42,085 nt of DNA from contig CAMRDM010000009.1 of NCBI GenBank assembly GCA_947041225.1, positions 1 through 42,085 on the forward strand. Reading direction: 5' to 3'. Both the position numbers and the translations under genes were made by a program. Positions 18,687-27,004 of the stretch are shown here, one piece after another. The notes under the pieces were generated by a model. It did no database searches. It saw only the letters and a program-made list of their open reading frames with translations, and was not told the origin of the DNA. Each line of letters opens with the position of its first letter. Position 1 is the stretch's first letter. This DNA comes from an uncultured Deferribacteraceae bacterium (GTDB taxonomy: Bacteria > Chrysiogenota > Deferribacteres > Deferribacterales > Mucispirillaceae).

Positions 18687-19246
18687 AACTTAACCTCCTT
18701 AAATTCTTTGATTGCAAATTTACCGTAATTGATTTCAAACTTAACTTCTAATCTAAGTCGTTTATCTGTATCAACTGGTTCTTTGAAAATAAACTTAGAG
18801 TATGTAACGTTAATTATTAATATGCTTTCAGGTTCTATTTTGATATCGATATCATTAATTCTCATCTGATAAGTAACTTCATTCTTCTGTTGCTTTTGAG
18901 CCGATAGTAGAAAATCTTGAGCGTAGAAATCGTAACTATCTGTTTCAAACATCGTGAGTAACATCTTGTACTGGTTCATAACCGTTCTTGGTGTTGATGA
19001 ATATTTAAGCGTTGTTATATACACAGCCATAGCAGAAAGATAATTTAAATCAGCAGTTTTGCCTGATATATTTACCTCTTCATTCAAACCTATTGGAACT
19101 AAAATTGTTCGTTCACTATTTTTTAGATTAGCTAATTGACAGTAAGATAAAACCTGCGTGATCGCTAACACAACTACGATGAATTTTAACAATCTATTCT
19201 CTATAAAAAGATTGCTTGCTTTATTTATATATTTATTTAAAAACAT
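18683..19246 (-). CDS. traE: TraE, conjugative pilus assembly protein
   Basis: A 187-residue protein, the same length as F TraE (188). It has an N-terminal membrane anchor (about residues 20-40, LLKFIVVVLAITQVLSYCQ) and a periplasmic strand-rich domain with the family pattern LVPIGLNEEV near residue 50 and YSKFIFKEPV near 150. TraE is a VirB8-like inner-membrane scaffold needed for pilus extension. It follows traL after two bases. Confidence 0.93.
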   Translation of the reverse strand: MFLNKYINKASNLFIENRLLKFIVVVLAITQVLSYCQLANLKNSERTILVPIGLNEEVNISGKTADLNYLSAMAVYITTLKYSSTPRTVMNQYKMLLTMFETDSYDFYAQDFLLSAQKQQKNEVTYQMRINDIDIKIEPESILIINVTYSKFIFKEPVDTDKRLRLEVKFEINYGKFAIKEFKEVKL

Positions 19247-19248
19247 CT

Positions 19249-19515
19249 CTACTCCTCGAATTCATCTATATAAGCGTGTGGAAATCCTTCGAAACTTTTT
19301 AGACCTAAAATGTATGGTAGGTGTTGTAAAAATCCTCTACCTGCTGATTTACGAAAACGACGATACATAGAGAACACACCTATTGCGATCATAAAGGCAA
19401 CTATCCCAGTTACAACAAATGCGATAGTTAAAGCCATTAATCCGATAACTAGTTCATCACTCTCCCAAAATAAAATAGCCATCGGACGTGATAAGTATTG
19501 AGGCATCGCTACCAT
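19249..19515 (-). CDS. traL: TraL, small inner-membrane pilus protein
   Basis: An 88-residue membrane protein, VirB3-like. Two closely spaced hydrophobic stretches (residues 20-50) are preceded by the short N-terminal segment YLSRPMAILFWESDEL. A basic patch (YRRFRKSAGRG) and the C-terminal motif LPYILGL...FPHAYIDEF follow, as typical for TraL. It takes part in early pilus assembly with TraE and TraC. The start may be the ATG at 19515 or the one three codons later; spacing to the AGG ahead favours the first. It lies three bases after traA. Confidence 0.92.
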   Translation of the reverse strand: MVAMPQYLSRPMAILFWESDELVIGLMALTIAFVVTGIVAFMIAIGVFSMYRRFRKSAGRGFLQHLPYILGLKSFEGFPHAYIDEFEE

Positions 19516-19518
19516 CTT

Positions 19519-19839
19519 CTAACCTATAACCTTAACTACTGTTCCTACGATCTCAATTCCGAATGTTGTTACAATACTCTCTGCACCAAATGCAGTAGCA
19601 GTTGCTGCAACGCCTAATAATGCTGGAAAGATCTGTCCTTTAACAGCCATGAAACCTGTGAAAATTATTCCAACAACTCCAGCTGCAGCACCGATCGGAC
19701 CTTTTATTACATCGTTTATTAAAACATCATAAAAGGTGTACATTAAGTCGCCTTCAGCTGGAACAGATACAGCGAATAGATCTGAACCTGTCAACATGAT
19801 TACTCCAAATAAAAAAATGGGTGAAAATTTCTTGAACAT
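19519..19839 (-). CDS. traA: TraA-like F-type pilin precursor
   Basis: A 106-residue prepilin. It has a positively charged start and leader (residues 1-23, ending LFA), a short linker, then two hydrophobic helices (residues 49-68, GPIGAAAGVVGIIFTGFMAV, and about 70-104) separated by a KGQ turn, as in F pilin. Mature pilins of this class are about 70 residues and form the conjugative pilus. Cleavage could come from a signal peptidase, possibly the S26 domain fused to TraF in this operon. AGGAGA precedes the ATG. First gene of the transfer operon; upstream lies a 325-bp control region. Confidence 0.9.
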   Translation of the reverse strand: MFKKFSPIFLFGVIMLTGSDLFAVSVPAEGDLMYTFYDVLINDVIKGPIGAAAGVVGIIFTGFMAVKGQIFPALLGVAATATAFGAESIVTTFGIEIVGTVVKVIG

Positions 19840-19948
19840 AATATCTCTCCTGTAATATAAAATATTTGTACGATATACTTATTACTACTAAGGGTGTAAC
19901 ATTCAAGAACTCATATATAAACTTTTATTCATTTGGAGTAAACTTTTT

Positions 19949-19963
19949 GATAGTTGAACTATC
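19949..19963. repeat. Perfect palindrome, candidate operator for the transfer operon
   Basis: GATAGTT and AACTATC flank a single central base about 110 bases upstream of the traA start. The odd-centred 7+7 symmetry looks like a dimeric repressor or activator site. No matching regulator gene is identified in the window. Confidence 0.4.
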
Positions 19964-20034
19964 CTTTATCTAGCAGGCTCTCTTTAGCTACGGTTTTTTG
20001 ATAACACTTTTATGAAGTTTGGGAGATTGATTTT

Positions 20035-20058
20035 AAACCATATAAATTTATACGGTTT
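20035..20058. repeat. 24-bp imperfect palindrome downstream of the regulator gene
   Basis: The outer arms AAACC and GGTTT enclose the 12-bp self-complementary core TATAAATTTATA, with one mismatch. On the plus strand it is followed by T-runs. On the minus strand it is not, so it is a poor terminator for the regulator gene. It may be a protein-binding site or antisense terminator. Confidence 0.35.
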
Positions 20059-20164
20059 TTAGATTTTTTTAGAATTTTTGATTGAATTTGTTGATATTAT
20101 TGAATAACTACTGATTTTTTGATATAGCAATATTACTTGATATAATAACTGCTCTTAAACTTGT

Positions 20165-21664
20165 TTAATTGATTAACGCTGAGACGATCTCAGGTGGTGC
20201 ATGGCTTCGTAATTGAGTAAGCCCTTTCTTGATAAGCCTACCTGCTTGCGTAAATGAACATTTATACTTCTTACCTAACTCTCTTAAACTATACGTTTTG
20301 TACTCCTCATTTAATCCAAAATGATCGGATACTATATCTGCGATATTACTATCTATTTTACCTAACAGCTCTGATAGGTACTCTCTAACATTATCATGGT
20401 AGATATCGTTTACATCATCTTGATCTACTGTTGCAATTCTATCTTGTAGATCGCTTATATCTTCATGATGAAATTTAATTACAGTAACACCAGTTGACGT
20501 GCAACGTTTACTTGTCATAAATTTCTGCATACTAAATTTTAAACTGTTGAGTAAGTGGCTATCAATTTTATCTCTATTTTCTTTGATATCCAAAAGTAGA
20601 AGAATTCTTGCTTCTTGAATAAAATCATCTATATCGATATCAGACACACCGTACGACCATCTATAATACCAACCTTTTAAAGTGTTACTTGATTTAGTGA
20701 TTATCGCCTCTACCTTCGATGTAGATAGATCATTGTACTCTTTATTGATATTACAAGTGCTTACGCTCTCTGATGGCGTTTCACAGTTAAGCAATGAGTA
20801 TATTACTCCGTTCGCTTTCCTGCGTGAGATATAGAAAGATGCTTCATCTTTTAATCTACTGAAAATATTTTTTATATGTGTTGGAGAGTGAACACGATCT
20901 TTATATCTTTCAGATTTATATAAGTATGCGATGATATGTTTTAGATCGTTATAGCTGTAGCCTTTGATAAGTAGATTTCTAAGACTGCTAGTATAACTTT
21001 TAATTTTGTCATAAGTTAAAGTTGTAGTAGTAAGATTTTGAAAGAGGCTTGCAAGTAGAGTGCTTTGTTTATCTATTAATTCTTTATCGAAGTAACCAGC
21101 TAAACGGTTGCTATTAAGTTTATATTGATAAACTCTACCGACAAGTTTTTTAGTTAGAAATCCGTTACTCTCCAAAATTGAAATAATGCTACTGATACTA
21201 CTTACACAGCGATCAGCCTCTAACTCTTTTTTAAGTGAGCTTATAGAGAACGTTAATTCATCATTACCGTGTAAAACGTGTTGACGAAATTTATTGATGA
21301 TAGCAGCAGTTATGTATTCAGGGATATCGATAAGATCGACACCCTCAAGCATAGATATTAAGCGATTGTTGTTAGGGTATAGTTGAGTATTAACTTTATA
21401 CATTTTTTTTGCATAGAGTGAGTTTTTTCTTGAAGTGATTAATCCGATCTCTTCAAGATGATTTAATTTTATGCGTAGGGTAGGGATAGATTTATCGTAG
21501 AACGATAATCGTTTGATATCATAAATATCTAACTCTTCTTTTGAAGAGAAGTATATCTGATTAAGCAAGACAGTTAATTCATAACTACCAGTTAATTTAA
21601 GATACGATTGATATATCGGTATTTTGACTGAGTTGGACTCTATCGGCAACTTATGATTCAACAT
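20165..21664 (-). CDS. Hybrid regulator: winged-helix N-terminus, sigma-70-like C-terminus
   Basis: A 499-residue protein of unrecognised family. Residues about 20-90 look like a winged helix similar to plasmid or phage replication proteins (ELTVLLNQIYF, then IPTLRIKLNHLEEIGLITSR). A second winged-helix-like segment is near 145-195 (ISSIISILESNGFLTKK). Residues about 330-400 resemble sigma region 2 (YRWSYGVSDIDIDDFIQEARILLLL). The C-terminus resembles sigma region 4, with the helix-turn-helix YSLRELGKKYKCSFTQAGRL followed by IKKGLTQLR. It stands between tRNA-Asn and the transfer operon, in the same direction. The parsimonious role is control of transfer genes, possibly as a dedicated sigma factor. 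A replication-initiation role for the N-terminus is an alternative. Confidence 0.65.
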   Translation of the reverse strand: MLNHKLPIESNSVKIPIYQSYLKLTGSYELTVLLNQIYFSSKEELDIYDIKRLSFYDKSIPTLRIKLNHLEEIGLITSRKNSLYAKKMYKVNTQLYPNNNRLISMLEGVDLIDIPEYITAAIINKFRQHVLHGNDELTFSISSLKKELEADRCVSSISSIISILESNGFLTKKLVGRVYQYKLNSNRLAGYFDKELIDKQSTLLASLFQNLTTTTLTYDKIKSYTSSLRNLLIKGYSYNDLKHIIAYLYKSERYKDRVHSPTHIKNIFSRLKDEASFYISRRKANGVIYSLLNCETPSESVSTCNINKEYNDLSTSKVEAIITKSSNTLKGWYYRWSYGVSDIDIDDFIQEARILLLLDIKENRDKIDSHLLNSLKFSMQKFMTSKRCTSTGVTVIKFHHEDISDLQDRIATVDQDDVNDIYHDNVREYLSELLGKIDSNIADIVSDHFGLNEEYKTYSLRELGKKYKCSFTQAGRLIKKGLTQLRSHAPPEIVSALIN

Positions 21665-21705
21665 AAGCGACCTATGAGTAGAGAAGTAAATTGTAAGGGT
21701 TTAAG

Positions 21706-21732
21706 TTCGCTCCCCAATAAAAGAGGAGCGAA
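21706..21732. terminator. Hairpin between tRNA-Asn and the regulator gene
   Basis: TTCGCTCC and GGAGCGAA form an 8-bp GC-rich stem around a 12-base loop, flanked by A-rich sequence. It can serve as an intrinsic terminator after tRNA-Asn, or as part of the leader of the regulator gene, whose ATG is about 40 bases further on. T-runs are weak on both sides. Confidence 0.45.
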
Positions 21733-21742
21733 AACTTGAATC

Positions 21743-21820
21743 CAGATAGCGTTTACATAATTGTAACCAGCACAGCAACAATGAAGTAGATCAAAACGGT
21801 TGCTATCTGTGTTCTTTTTT
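21743..21820. repeat. Long inverted repeat with T-run downstream of tRNA-Asn
   Basis: CAGATAGC (21743-21750) pairs with GCTATCTG (21802-21809), and a T-run follows at 21815-21820 on the plus strand. A smaller alternative pairing, GCAAC with GTTGC, lies within. Because it sits just past the tRNA 3' end, it could be a terminator, a structured leader or arm-type sites for a recombinase. Only the inverted symmetry is directly visible. Confidence 0.35.
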
Positions 21821-21858
21821 AAGACTATTATATCTGTAAAGAATAATAGTGTCTAAAG

Positions 21859-21931
21859 CTCCCCGGGACGGGTTCGAACCGCCGACCCAGTGATTAACAG
21901 TCACTTGCTCTGCCAGCTGAGCTACCGGGGA
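21859..21931 (-). tRNA. tRNA-Asn (anticodon GUU)
   Basis: On the minus strand a 73-base cloverleaf folds completely: acceptor TCCCCGG/CCGGGGA with discriminator G, D-arm GCTC/GAGC, anticodon arm AGTGA-CTGTTAA-TCACT with anticodon GTT, and T-arm GGCGG-TTCGAAC-CCGTC. CCA is not encoded. The 3' end faces the conjugative element, the typical arrangement when an integrase has used a tRNA 3' end as attachment site. Confidence 0.97.
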
Positions 21932-22406
21932 ATAGACTAAATTTTTGTTGAAATGTTTTAAGATTTACGAGACTTTATAGCCTTGTTGCTCATCAAAACC
22001 GCATGATTTATCTATACTATCACAACTTTTAAATTTCATCAATACTTTTTTTATATTTGTAGATAAATATATTTCTATTACTAGTTTACTATATTAATAA
22101 CTATAAGTTAGTATAGTAAATTACATCTTTTATTTAGATCAATTATAGTAGAAATTTATTGTTATATATAGCATGGAACTCTATAAGATTATGTAATTGA
22201 GATTGACTGTATGGCGTATAAGTTTAGTGGTATACAGGTTTTTGATATGGTAGATACTTTAGAATTTTTCAAGGTATTAATGCGATGTTACAGATTTTTT
22301 TGAATATGTTTTAGTAAATCTTGCAACCTTATTTAGTTTTTCGTAATTAGTTTTATTCTACTTGGTTGCTAGGAAATAGTGTACTTTCATTCAACGATAA
22401 GTTTAT
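21932..22406. other. Intergenic region upstream of tRNA-Asn
   Basis: 475 bp, very AT-rich, between the SUKH gene and tRNA-Asn. It must hold the tRNA promoter, but I see no convincing -35/-10 pair. Two tiny open frames (24 codons at 21965-22039 minus; 30 codons at 22211-22303 plus) lack ribosome sites. Nothing else is recognised. Confidence 0.4.
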
Positions 22407-23033
22407 TTAGTCGTCATCATCTAGAAAATCATCATCATTTAGAAAGTCATATTCTCTAAGCATAATTTTTTCTAAATACTCATCAAAACTATTTGCAATT
22501 ACTTCAAACTCATCAGGATCATGAACAAACATAATTACTTGTCCATACACACCTTTTTCACTTGGTGAAAAATCAATAAAAAGAGTTGATGTACCACCGT
22601 TATTACTGCAATCAGAAAAATGTAGCCAATTCATTTTTTTTGAGTCTCGTATAATCTTTTCATCTATAGATGCTAACTCATCATGCTCATCATCTAACAT
22701 TTCTTCATACAACTCGAAAGCTTCATTTTTATTTTTTATAATCTGCTTTGCTGATAATAGATAATAAGGATACTCCTCCAAGTCAGAGCCTAGTATAAAA
22801 CATGTTAAAGTTCCACCACTATATTTTCTAAAATACGTACCATCTACAATTTGTAGTAAATCAATAAGTGTTTTAGGTGTGTTAGGATATAGTTCTAAAA
22901 GTTTTTTTATGTCACTATCGGTTGCACCTTGTGATAATTTTTCGAAATCTTCATAATCCTTTTTTATAAATTCATCTTCAATAAGCTCATAAGCATTTTT
23001 TAGTCCATCTATATATTTTTTAGCTAAACTCAT
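22407..23033 (-). CDS. SMI1/KNR4 (SUKH) family protein
   Basis: A 208-residue cytoplasmic protein with the SUKH fold pattern: an N-terminal helix pair with LLELYPNTPKTLIDLLQIVDG; GGTLTCFILGSDLEEYPYYLLS near the middle; WLHFSDCSNNGGTSTLFIDFSP; and the closing segment VIMFVHDPDEFEVIANSFDEYLEKI. The tail is an acidic Asn/Asp repeat (two FL(N/D)DDD units). SUKH proteins are often immunity proteins against secreted nuclease or deaminase toxins, but no toxin gene lies beside this one. It is transcribed alone, behind the GLUG lipoprotein and its terminator. Family assignment is good; an immunity role is inferred from the family. Confidence 0.8.
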   Translation of the reverse strand: MSLAKKYIDGLKNAYELIEDEFIKKDYEDFEKLSQGATDSDIKKLLELYPNTPKTLIDLLQIVDGTYFRKYSGGTLTCFILGSDLEEYPYYLLSAKQIIKNKNEAFELYEEMLDDEHDELASIDEKIIRDSKKMNWLHFSDCSNNGGTSTLFIDFSPSEKGVYGQVIMFVHDPDEFEVIANSFDEYLEKIMLREYDFLNDDDFLDDDD

Positions 23034-23392
23034 TTCTTTTTCCCCATTTATATATATAATTTATACACTCTTAACCGATAATATAGTAAACATTTTCATA
23101 ATACAAGAGATAATAGGTGAGTTTTATATTTCTACATATTTTTTGTTTATTCAAAATAGATAGTTGTTTTATCTGCATAGAGACATTTATGCTGTTGAGA
23201 GTATTTGAGAGTATAAATGTTTTTGTATGGGTATAGTATAGCTATTAGTAGTTGTATATACAGGAATATTATGTGATGAAATAAATATTTATGAGTATAA
23301 TTGTATAACTGTATGGTTCAAGTAATATATGATTTAAAAAATAACCCCACACTTTAAAAGTTATGGGGTTTAAATTTTTGTATTTTAATATT
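23034..23392. other. AT-rich intergenic region
   Basis: 359 bp between the SUKH gene and the first GLUG lipoprotein gene. The only clear element is the terminator of the lipoprotein gene at 23336-23370. The rest is AT-rich and probably carries the SUKH promoter, which I cannot place with confidence. Confidence 0.45.
23336..23370 (-). terminator. Intrinsic terminator of the first GLUG lipoprotein gene
   Basis: AACCCCA (23343-23349) pairs with TGGGGTT (23364-23370). Read on the minus strand, the hairpin runs straight into ATTTTTT. It sits 23 bases after the stop codon. A close relative of this hairpin ends the second GLUG gene (27901-27931). Confidence 0.85.
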
Positions 23393-25444
23393 TTACTGTA
23401 CTTTCACTTCTCTATTATTTCTAAGGGTAGGGTATATACCACCATCTAGTAACAGCCAAATACTGCTATCACCAGTGATATCCCAATTAGTGAAATTTGT
23501 AAATATATCTTTAAATCCGTCAGCGTCAATTTCTTTATTATTAATATCTGCATTCGCAAATGGATTTGTTGTTGGTGCATACCAGTAGTTACTGTTATAG
23601 CTAGGTTGAGTTGAGTTTCTTTCAGTTGAACCTATTATTGCTCCTGATTTGAATATATCTTGACTATCTATATCACCGTAACTAAATGTTTTTTCAATAG
23701 TAGTTTGAGCATTAGATTGTTGACTAAGATATACTCTTCCGATTATTCCACCTGAAATATTACGTCCATTTATATTTCCAGCATTATACGAGTTGGTTAT
23801 CTTGTTAAGAATTGGTGCCGTATAGTAATTAGTTCCAATAATTCCACCTGCAAAACTTGTGTTACTGCTACCTAATATATCTCCCTTATTATACGTCTCC
23901 TCAATAATCATTACTGTGTTAGTATTATTACCGATAATACCACCTGAGTGAATTGTACCTACTACAGTTCCTGTATTATACGAACGAGAGATATCTAGAG
24001 GTTTATTTTCATTATAAATATTTCCGATAATACCTCCACCAGTACTACTACTATTTATAGCACCACTATTATAACTACTCTCTATATTAGTCGTGATATC
24101 TAATGCATTATTATTTCTAATACTTCCTGCTATTCCACCTGTATAATCGTAACTGCTTATGTTACCTACGTTATGAGTGCTTACTATATTTAAAGAAGTA
24201 CTATTGATATTTCCGATTATTCCACCTACATAACTGTAGGTATTGAAACCCATTAAATCACCAGTATTAAATGTGTTTTCTATATTTACTGTCATTGGAC
24301 GAGTAGATATTGTATATCCTATAATACCTCCAACATTTCCACCAGTCGTCATATCAGAGTGATTTATTAATCCATCAAGTGAGATATTAGAGTTAGTTGA
24401 TTCTGCAATAAATCCACTACTATTATTTTTTTGATTTTTTCCAGTAGATATTTTTCTTGAGCTTATTGAGTTCGTTATAGAGATAGTTGCATTATCAGCT
24501 GATGCAATAAATCCACCCATGATAGATTGTTCACCGTTTGCACCACTAGTAGAAAATAACTGTAAATAGTTTGATGAGTTAATGATGTTAAGTTCAAGCA
24601 TAGATAATTCTGTACCGTATATCTCTCCAACAAATGCACTTACGTATTTTTCACCAGTAACCTTTCCACTATCAAGTGTAAGATATTTTATCGTACTGTT
24701 ACCAATAATTTTTTTAATTAATGCTGTGGGTGTATTATCATTACTATTAACTATATTTAAGTTTCTTATAGTTTTATTATCACCATCAAAAATACCAGCA
24801 AACTCATTTAATCCAGTAAATGGTTTGTTACCCATATTAATATTGTTAGTTAATCTTATATTTTTATCAATGGTTGGAAGTTTAGATAAACCGAATAAAT
24901 CTGCAGCACTACTTATAAGATAGTAATCATCATCTGAAACATTAGGTTCAGTTTCTTCACTACCATTCCATGGAGGTATGAACTCTCCAAACCTTATCAT
25001 GAATGTGTATATTTCATTTAAAGTTTTATTAGGATGAGCTGTCTCAGTGATACTTATATCAAAATAAACCGTTAAAGTGTTATCGTTTGCTACTGTACCA
25101 CCGATCGCTGGATTACCTAATATATGCGTGATTGAACTGTTTTTATTTAACTTTGCATTTATTCCAGCTTTTAATTCTTCTATTATACCTTCAGCTGTTT
25201 GAGTATTATAAGTTATGTGAGCTACATTATACTTTATAAATGTTTGATCTTGATTGGCAAATGTTTTACCTGTGATACTATCTATAGTGAAATCACTTCC
25301 TAGATAAAATACGGTTAGATCATCAGGCTTCTCTGAAGGAACACAATTACCACCACCGTTATCGTTACAATTACTGTTTGACTTTTCTGCCTGACAACCT
25401 ACTATAATCGATAGTAGGGCTACTAAAAGTAGTATTTTCCTCAT
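23393..25444 (-). CDS. GLUG-repeat surface lipoprotein
   Basis: A 683-residue predicted lipoprotein: signal peptide with lipobox SIIVGC (Cys17), a polar Ser/Asn/Gly linker, and an N-terminal domain of about 120 residues. Then comes the junction AGIFDGDNKTIRNLNI that typically opens GLUG-repeat regions. From about residue 265 to 650 there are about ten repeats with a GGIIG(x)-type core spaced 30-45 residues apart, predicted to form a beta-solenoid. Surface-exposed adhesins or autotransporter passengers often have this architecture. It follows the KAS III gene by 103 bases on the same strand and ends at a strong terminator. It is the paralogue of the lipoprotein at 28006-30147, which lacks the extra N-terminal domain. 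Ligand unknown. Confidence 0.82.
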   Translation of the reverse strand: MRKILLLVALLSIIVGCQAEKSNSNCNDNGGGNCVPSEKPDDLTVFYLGSDFTIDSITGKTFANQDQTFIKYNVAHITYNTQTAEGIIEELKAGINAKLNKNSSITHILGNPAIGGTVANDNTLTVYFDISITETAHPNKTLNEIYTFMIRFGEFIPPWNGSEETEPNVSDDDYYLISSAADLFGLSKLPTIDKNIRLTNNINMGNKPFTGLNEFAGIFDGDNKTIRNLNIVNSNDNTPTALIKKIIGNSTIKYLTLDSGKVTGEKYVSAFVGEIYGTELSMLELNIINSSNYLQLFSTSGANGEQSIMGGFIASADNATISITNSISSRKISTGKNQKNNSSGFIAESTNSNISLDGLINHSDMTTGGNVGGIIGYTISTRPMTVNIENTFNTGDLMGFNTYSYVGGIIGNINSTSLNIVSTHNVGNISSYDYTGGIAGSIRNNNALDITTNIESSYNSGAINSSSTGGGIIGNIYNENKPLDISRSYNTGTVVGTIHSGGIIGNNTNTVMIIEETYNKGDILGSSNTSFAGGIIGTNYYTAPILNKITNSYNAGNINGRNISGGIIGRVYLSQQSNAQTTIEKTFSYGDIDSQDIFKSGAIIGSTERNSTQPSYNSNYWYAPTTNPFANADINNKEIDADGFKDIFTNFTNWDITGDSSIWLLLDGGIYPTLRNNREVKVQ

Positions 25445-25547
25445 ATTATATTCTCCTTGTTAATACTTCCTAAGGGATTACAATTAATATATATAGATTG
25501 AATAAATTTGCAATGTTTTTTTGATACTATGTTAATGAATTGTTTTA

Positions 25548-26567
25548 TTACTCTTCATTATCAATCATAGATAGATCAGCGAGACATCCTGACCATGATA
25601 GACCTACTCCAAACCCCATAAGTAATCCTCTTTGCCCTAACTTAATATCTCTTTTCTGCATTCTGTTGATGGCATTAGGAATTGATGCGTGAGTTGTGTT
25701 CCCTATATCTGAAATATCGTTCCAATATCTTCCATCATCTGGTATATTGCACGCTTTTTGTATACCTTCAAGCATCATTTTGTTAGCTTGATGAAAAATA
25801 AAATTATCTATATCACTTATATTTAATCTTGCTGATTCTAATATTTCATTCATCATTATCGGTACAACTTTTTGAGTAAACTGCATAACAGATTTCCCGT
25901 CCATATATATATGAGCATCGTTTCGAGCGTTACCGAATTGATCGTAGATATCTTTATAAGCTAATTCTCTATCGGTGTGCTTCATTCTTGCACCTCCATA
26001 GTGAATAATTATTTTATGATAATCTTTACCTTTTGTACCGAATTTGAAATTACTTATAAACTCTCTTCTTGAGTATTTCCCAGAGATCAATGTTGCAGCA
26101 GCAGAGTCGCCAAAGATAGGTTTTGTACGCATATCTCCTTGATGAACAATTTTACTTAACGTATCTGCATTGATAAGTAAAATATTATTTGCCATTCCTG
26201 TTTCAATAAACCCTTTAGCCATAGATAAACTGTATGCATATCCAGAACAGCCTTGAGTTATATCAAATGCGAAAGTATCATCACGAAGGTTTAATCTTCC
26301 CTGCATAACACAAGCTGTTGATGGCATAACGTAGTCGGCTGATTGAGTACAGAGAATAATACCGTCGATTGAGTTTCTGTCTATATTATATTGTTTAAAT
26401 AGTTTTTCAGCAGCGATCACACCTAAGTCTGATGCACACTCATCTTCTCTAGCGTAGTGATATGAGTAGACACCGATTTTTGACGTTAATCGTCCTTCAG
26501 GATCATTATATACAATTTTTTCAGGATAATGAGAAGCTATGTGTTTAATATAAGCTCTTTTTATCAT
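25548..26567 (-). CDS. Ketoacyl-ACP synthase III (FabH-like), copy 1
   Basis: A 339-residue thiolase-fold condensing enzyme of the KAS III family. It catalyses Claisen condensation of an acyl-thioester with malonyl-ACP, or a variant acyl transfer. The catalytic triad is visible: Cys107 in QGCSGY, His259 in FHQANK and Asn290 in IGNTTHASIPNAI. The C-terminal glycine-rich GFGVGLSWSG is also present. FabH is usually about 320 residues. No other fatty-acid genes are nearby, so this is probably a specialised paralogue (surface glycan, lipid or secondary metabolite acylation), not the housekeeping enzyme. ATG has AGGAG five bases upstream. It heads the first copy of a duplicated KAS III plus GLUG-lipoprotein cassette. 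Confidence 0.92.
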   Translation of the reverse strand: MIKRAYIKHIASHYPEKIVYNDPEGRLTSKIGVYSYHYAREDECASDLGVIAAEKLFKQYNIDRNSIDGIILCTQSADYVMPSTACVMQGRLNLRDDTFAFDITQGCSGYAYSLSMAKGFIETGMANNILLINADTLSKIVHQGDMRTKPIFGDSAAATLISGKYSRREFISNFKFGTKGKDYHKIIIHYGGARMKHTDRELAYKDIYDQFGNARNDAHIYMDGKSVMQFTQKVVPIMMNEILESARLNISDIDNFIFHQANKMMLEGIQKACNIPDDGRYWNDISDIGNTTHASIPNAINRMQKRDIKLGQRGLLMGFGVGLSWSGCLADLSMIDNEE

Positions 26568-26941
26568 CTCTTCTCCTTAAGATACTACTTAGTTAGTATT
26601 TAATAATTTCACTATACCTATAATTGATTAGAAGGAAACTCTATTATATTAACATAATTTAGTAATTTATGCAAATAAGGAGCAGAGCATCTCTATATAA
26701 AGTGATCACTTAATATTTATTGTTATATACCATTATTTATACTGTTTATTCGAGTTATGTAGTTGATAATATTAAGAGTGATACTGTTTGATTTATTATA
26801 ATATTAGTAAAAAATTAATATATACATATATTATAAAACATACAGGATCACGATAGATATTTATATGATTATATTTATATGTGATTGCTACTTCTCTTCT
26901 ACATTTATAATATATCATTTAACTGATATTTAAAATAATGC
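26568..26941. other. Divergent intergenic region
   Basis: The part of the divergent gap that lies ahead of the MerR-type promoter, very AT-rich. It must contain the promoter of the minus-strand KAS III gene. No clear -35/-10 pair, repeat or RNA was recognised. Confidence 0.4.
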
Positions 26942-26975
26942 TTGACCTAGCGTTCACTCTAGGTTGTAGTATACT
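26942..26975 (+). promoter_or_regulatory. MerR-type promoter and operator of the SDR gene
   Basis: A -35 box TTGACC (26942-26947) and a -10 box TAGTAT (26967-26972) are separated by 19 bp, the over-long spacing typical of promoters activated by MerR-family regulators. The dyad ACCTAG-N8-CTAGGT (26945-26964) fills the spacer, where a MerR dimer would bind. A perfect AGGAGG lies further on at 26991-26996, eight bases before the ATG. No merR gene occurs in the window. Confidence 0.75.
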
Positions 26976-27004
26976 ACTCACACAAACTTTAGGAGGTTTT
27001 ACAA

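Larger units (their letters stand above)
19840..20164. promoter_or_regulatory. Control region ahead of the transfer operon
   Basis: A 325-bp stretch without a gene between the sigma-like regulator and traA. It holds a perfect 15-bp palindrome (GATAGTTGAACTATC at 19949-19963), a short hairpin followed by a plus-strand T-run (19971-19998), and a second palindrome with GGTTT/AAACC arms at 20035-20058. A weak minus-strand promoter for traA may be TTTACT-17-TATATA, about 75 bases upstream of the start. Transcription of the operon most likely starts here; the exact promoter is uncertain. Confidence 0.45.

Noticed and set aside
1-21858. oriT, integrase or second tRNA-Asn fragment
   Set aside because: I looked for a repeat of the tRNA 3' end, an integrase gene and nick-site-like sequence and saw none; these probably lie outside the window.
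21965-22039. 24-codon frame with two cysteines upstream of tRNA-Asn
   Set aside because: No ribosome site and no recognisable similarity; too short to support by itself.
22211-22303. 30-codon plus-strand frame between the SUKH gene and tRNA-Asn
   Set aside because: No Shine-Dalgarno sequence and biased AT-rich codons; expected by chance in such sequence.
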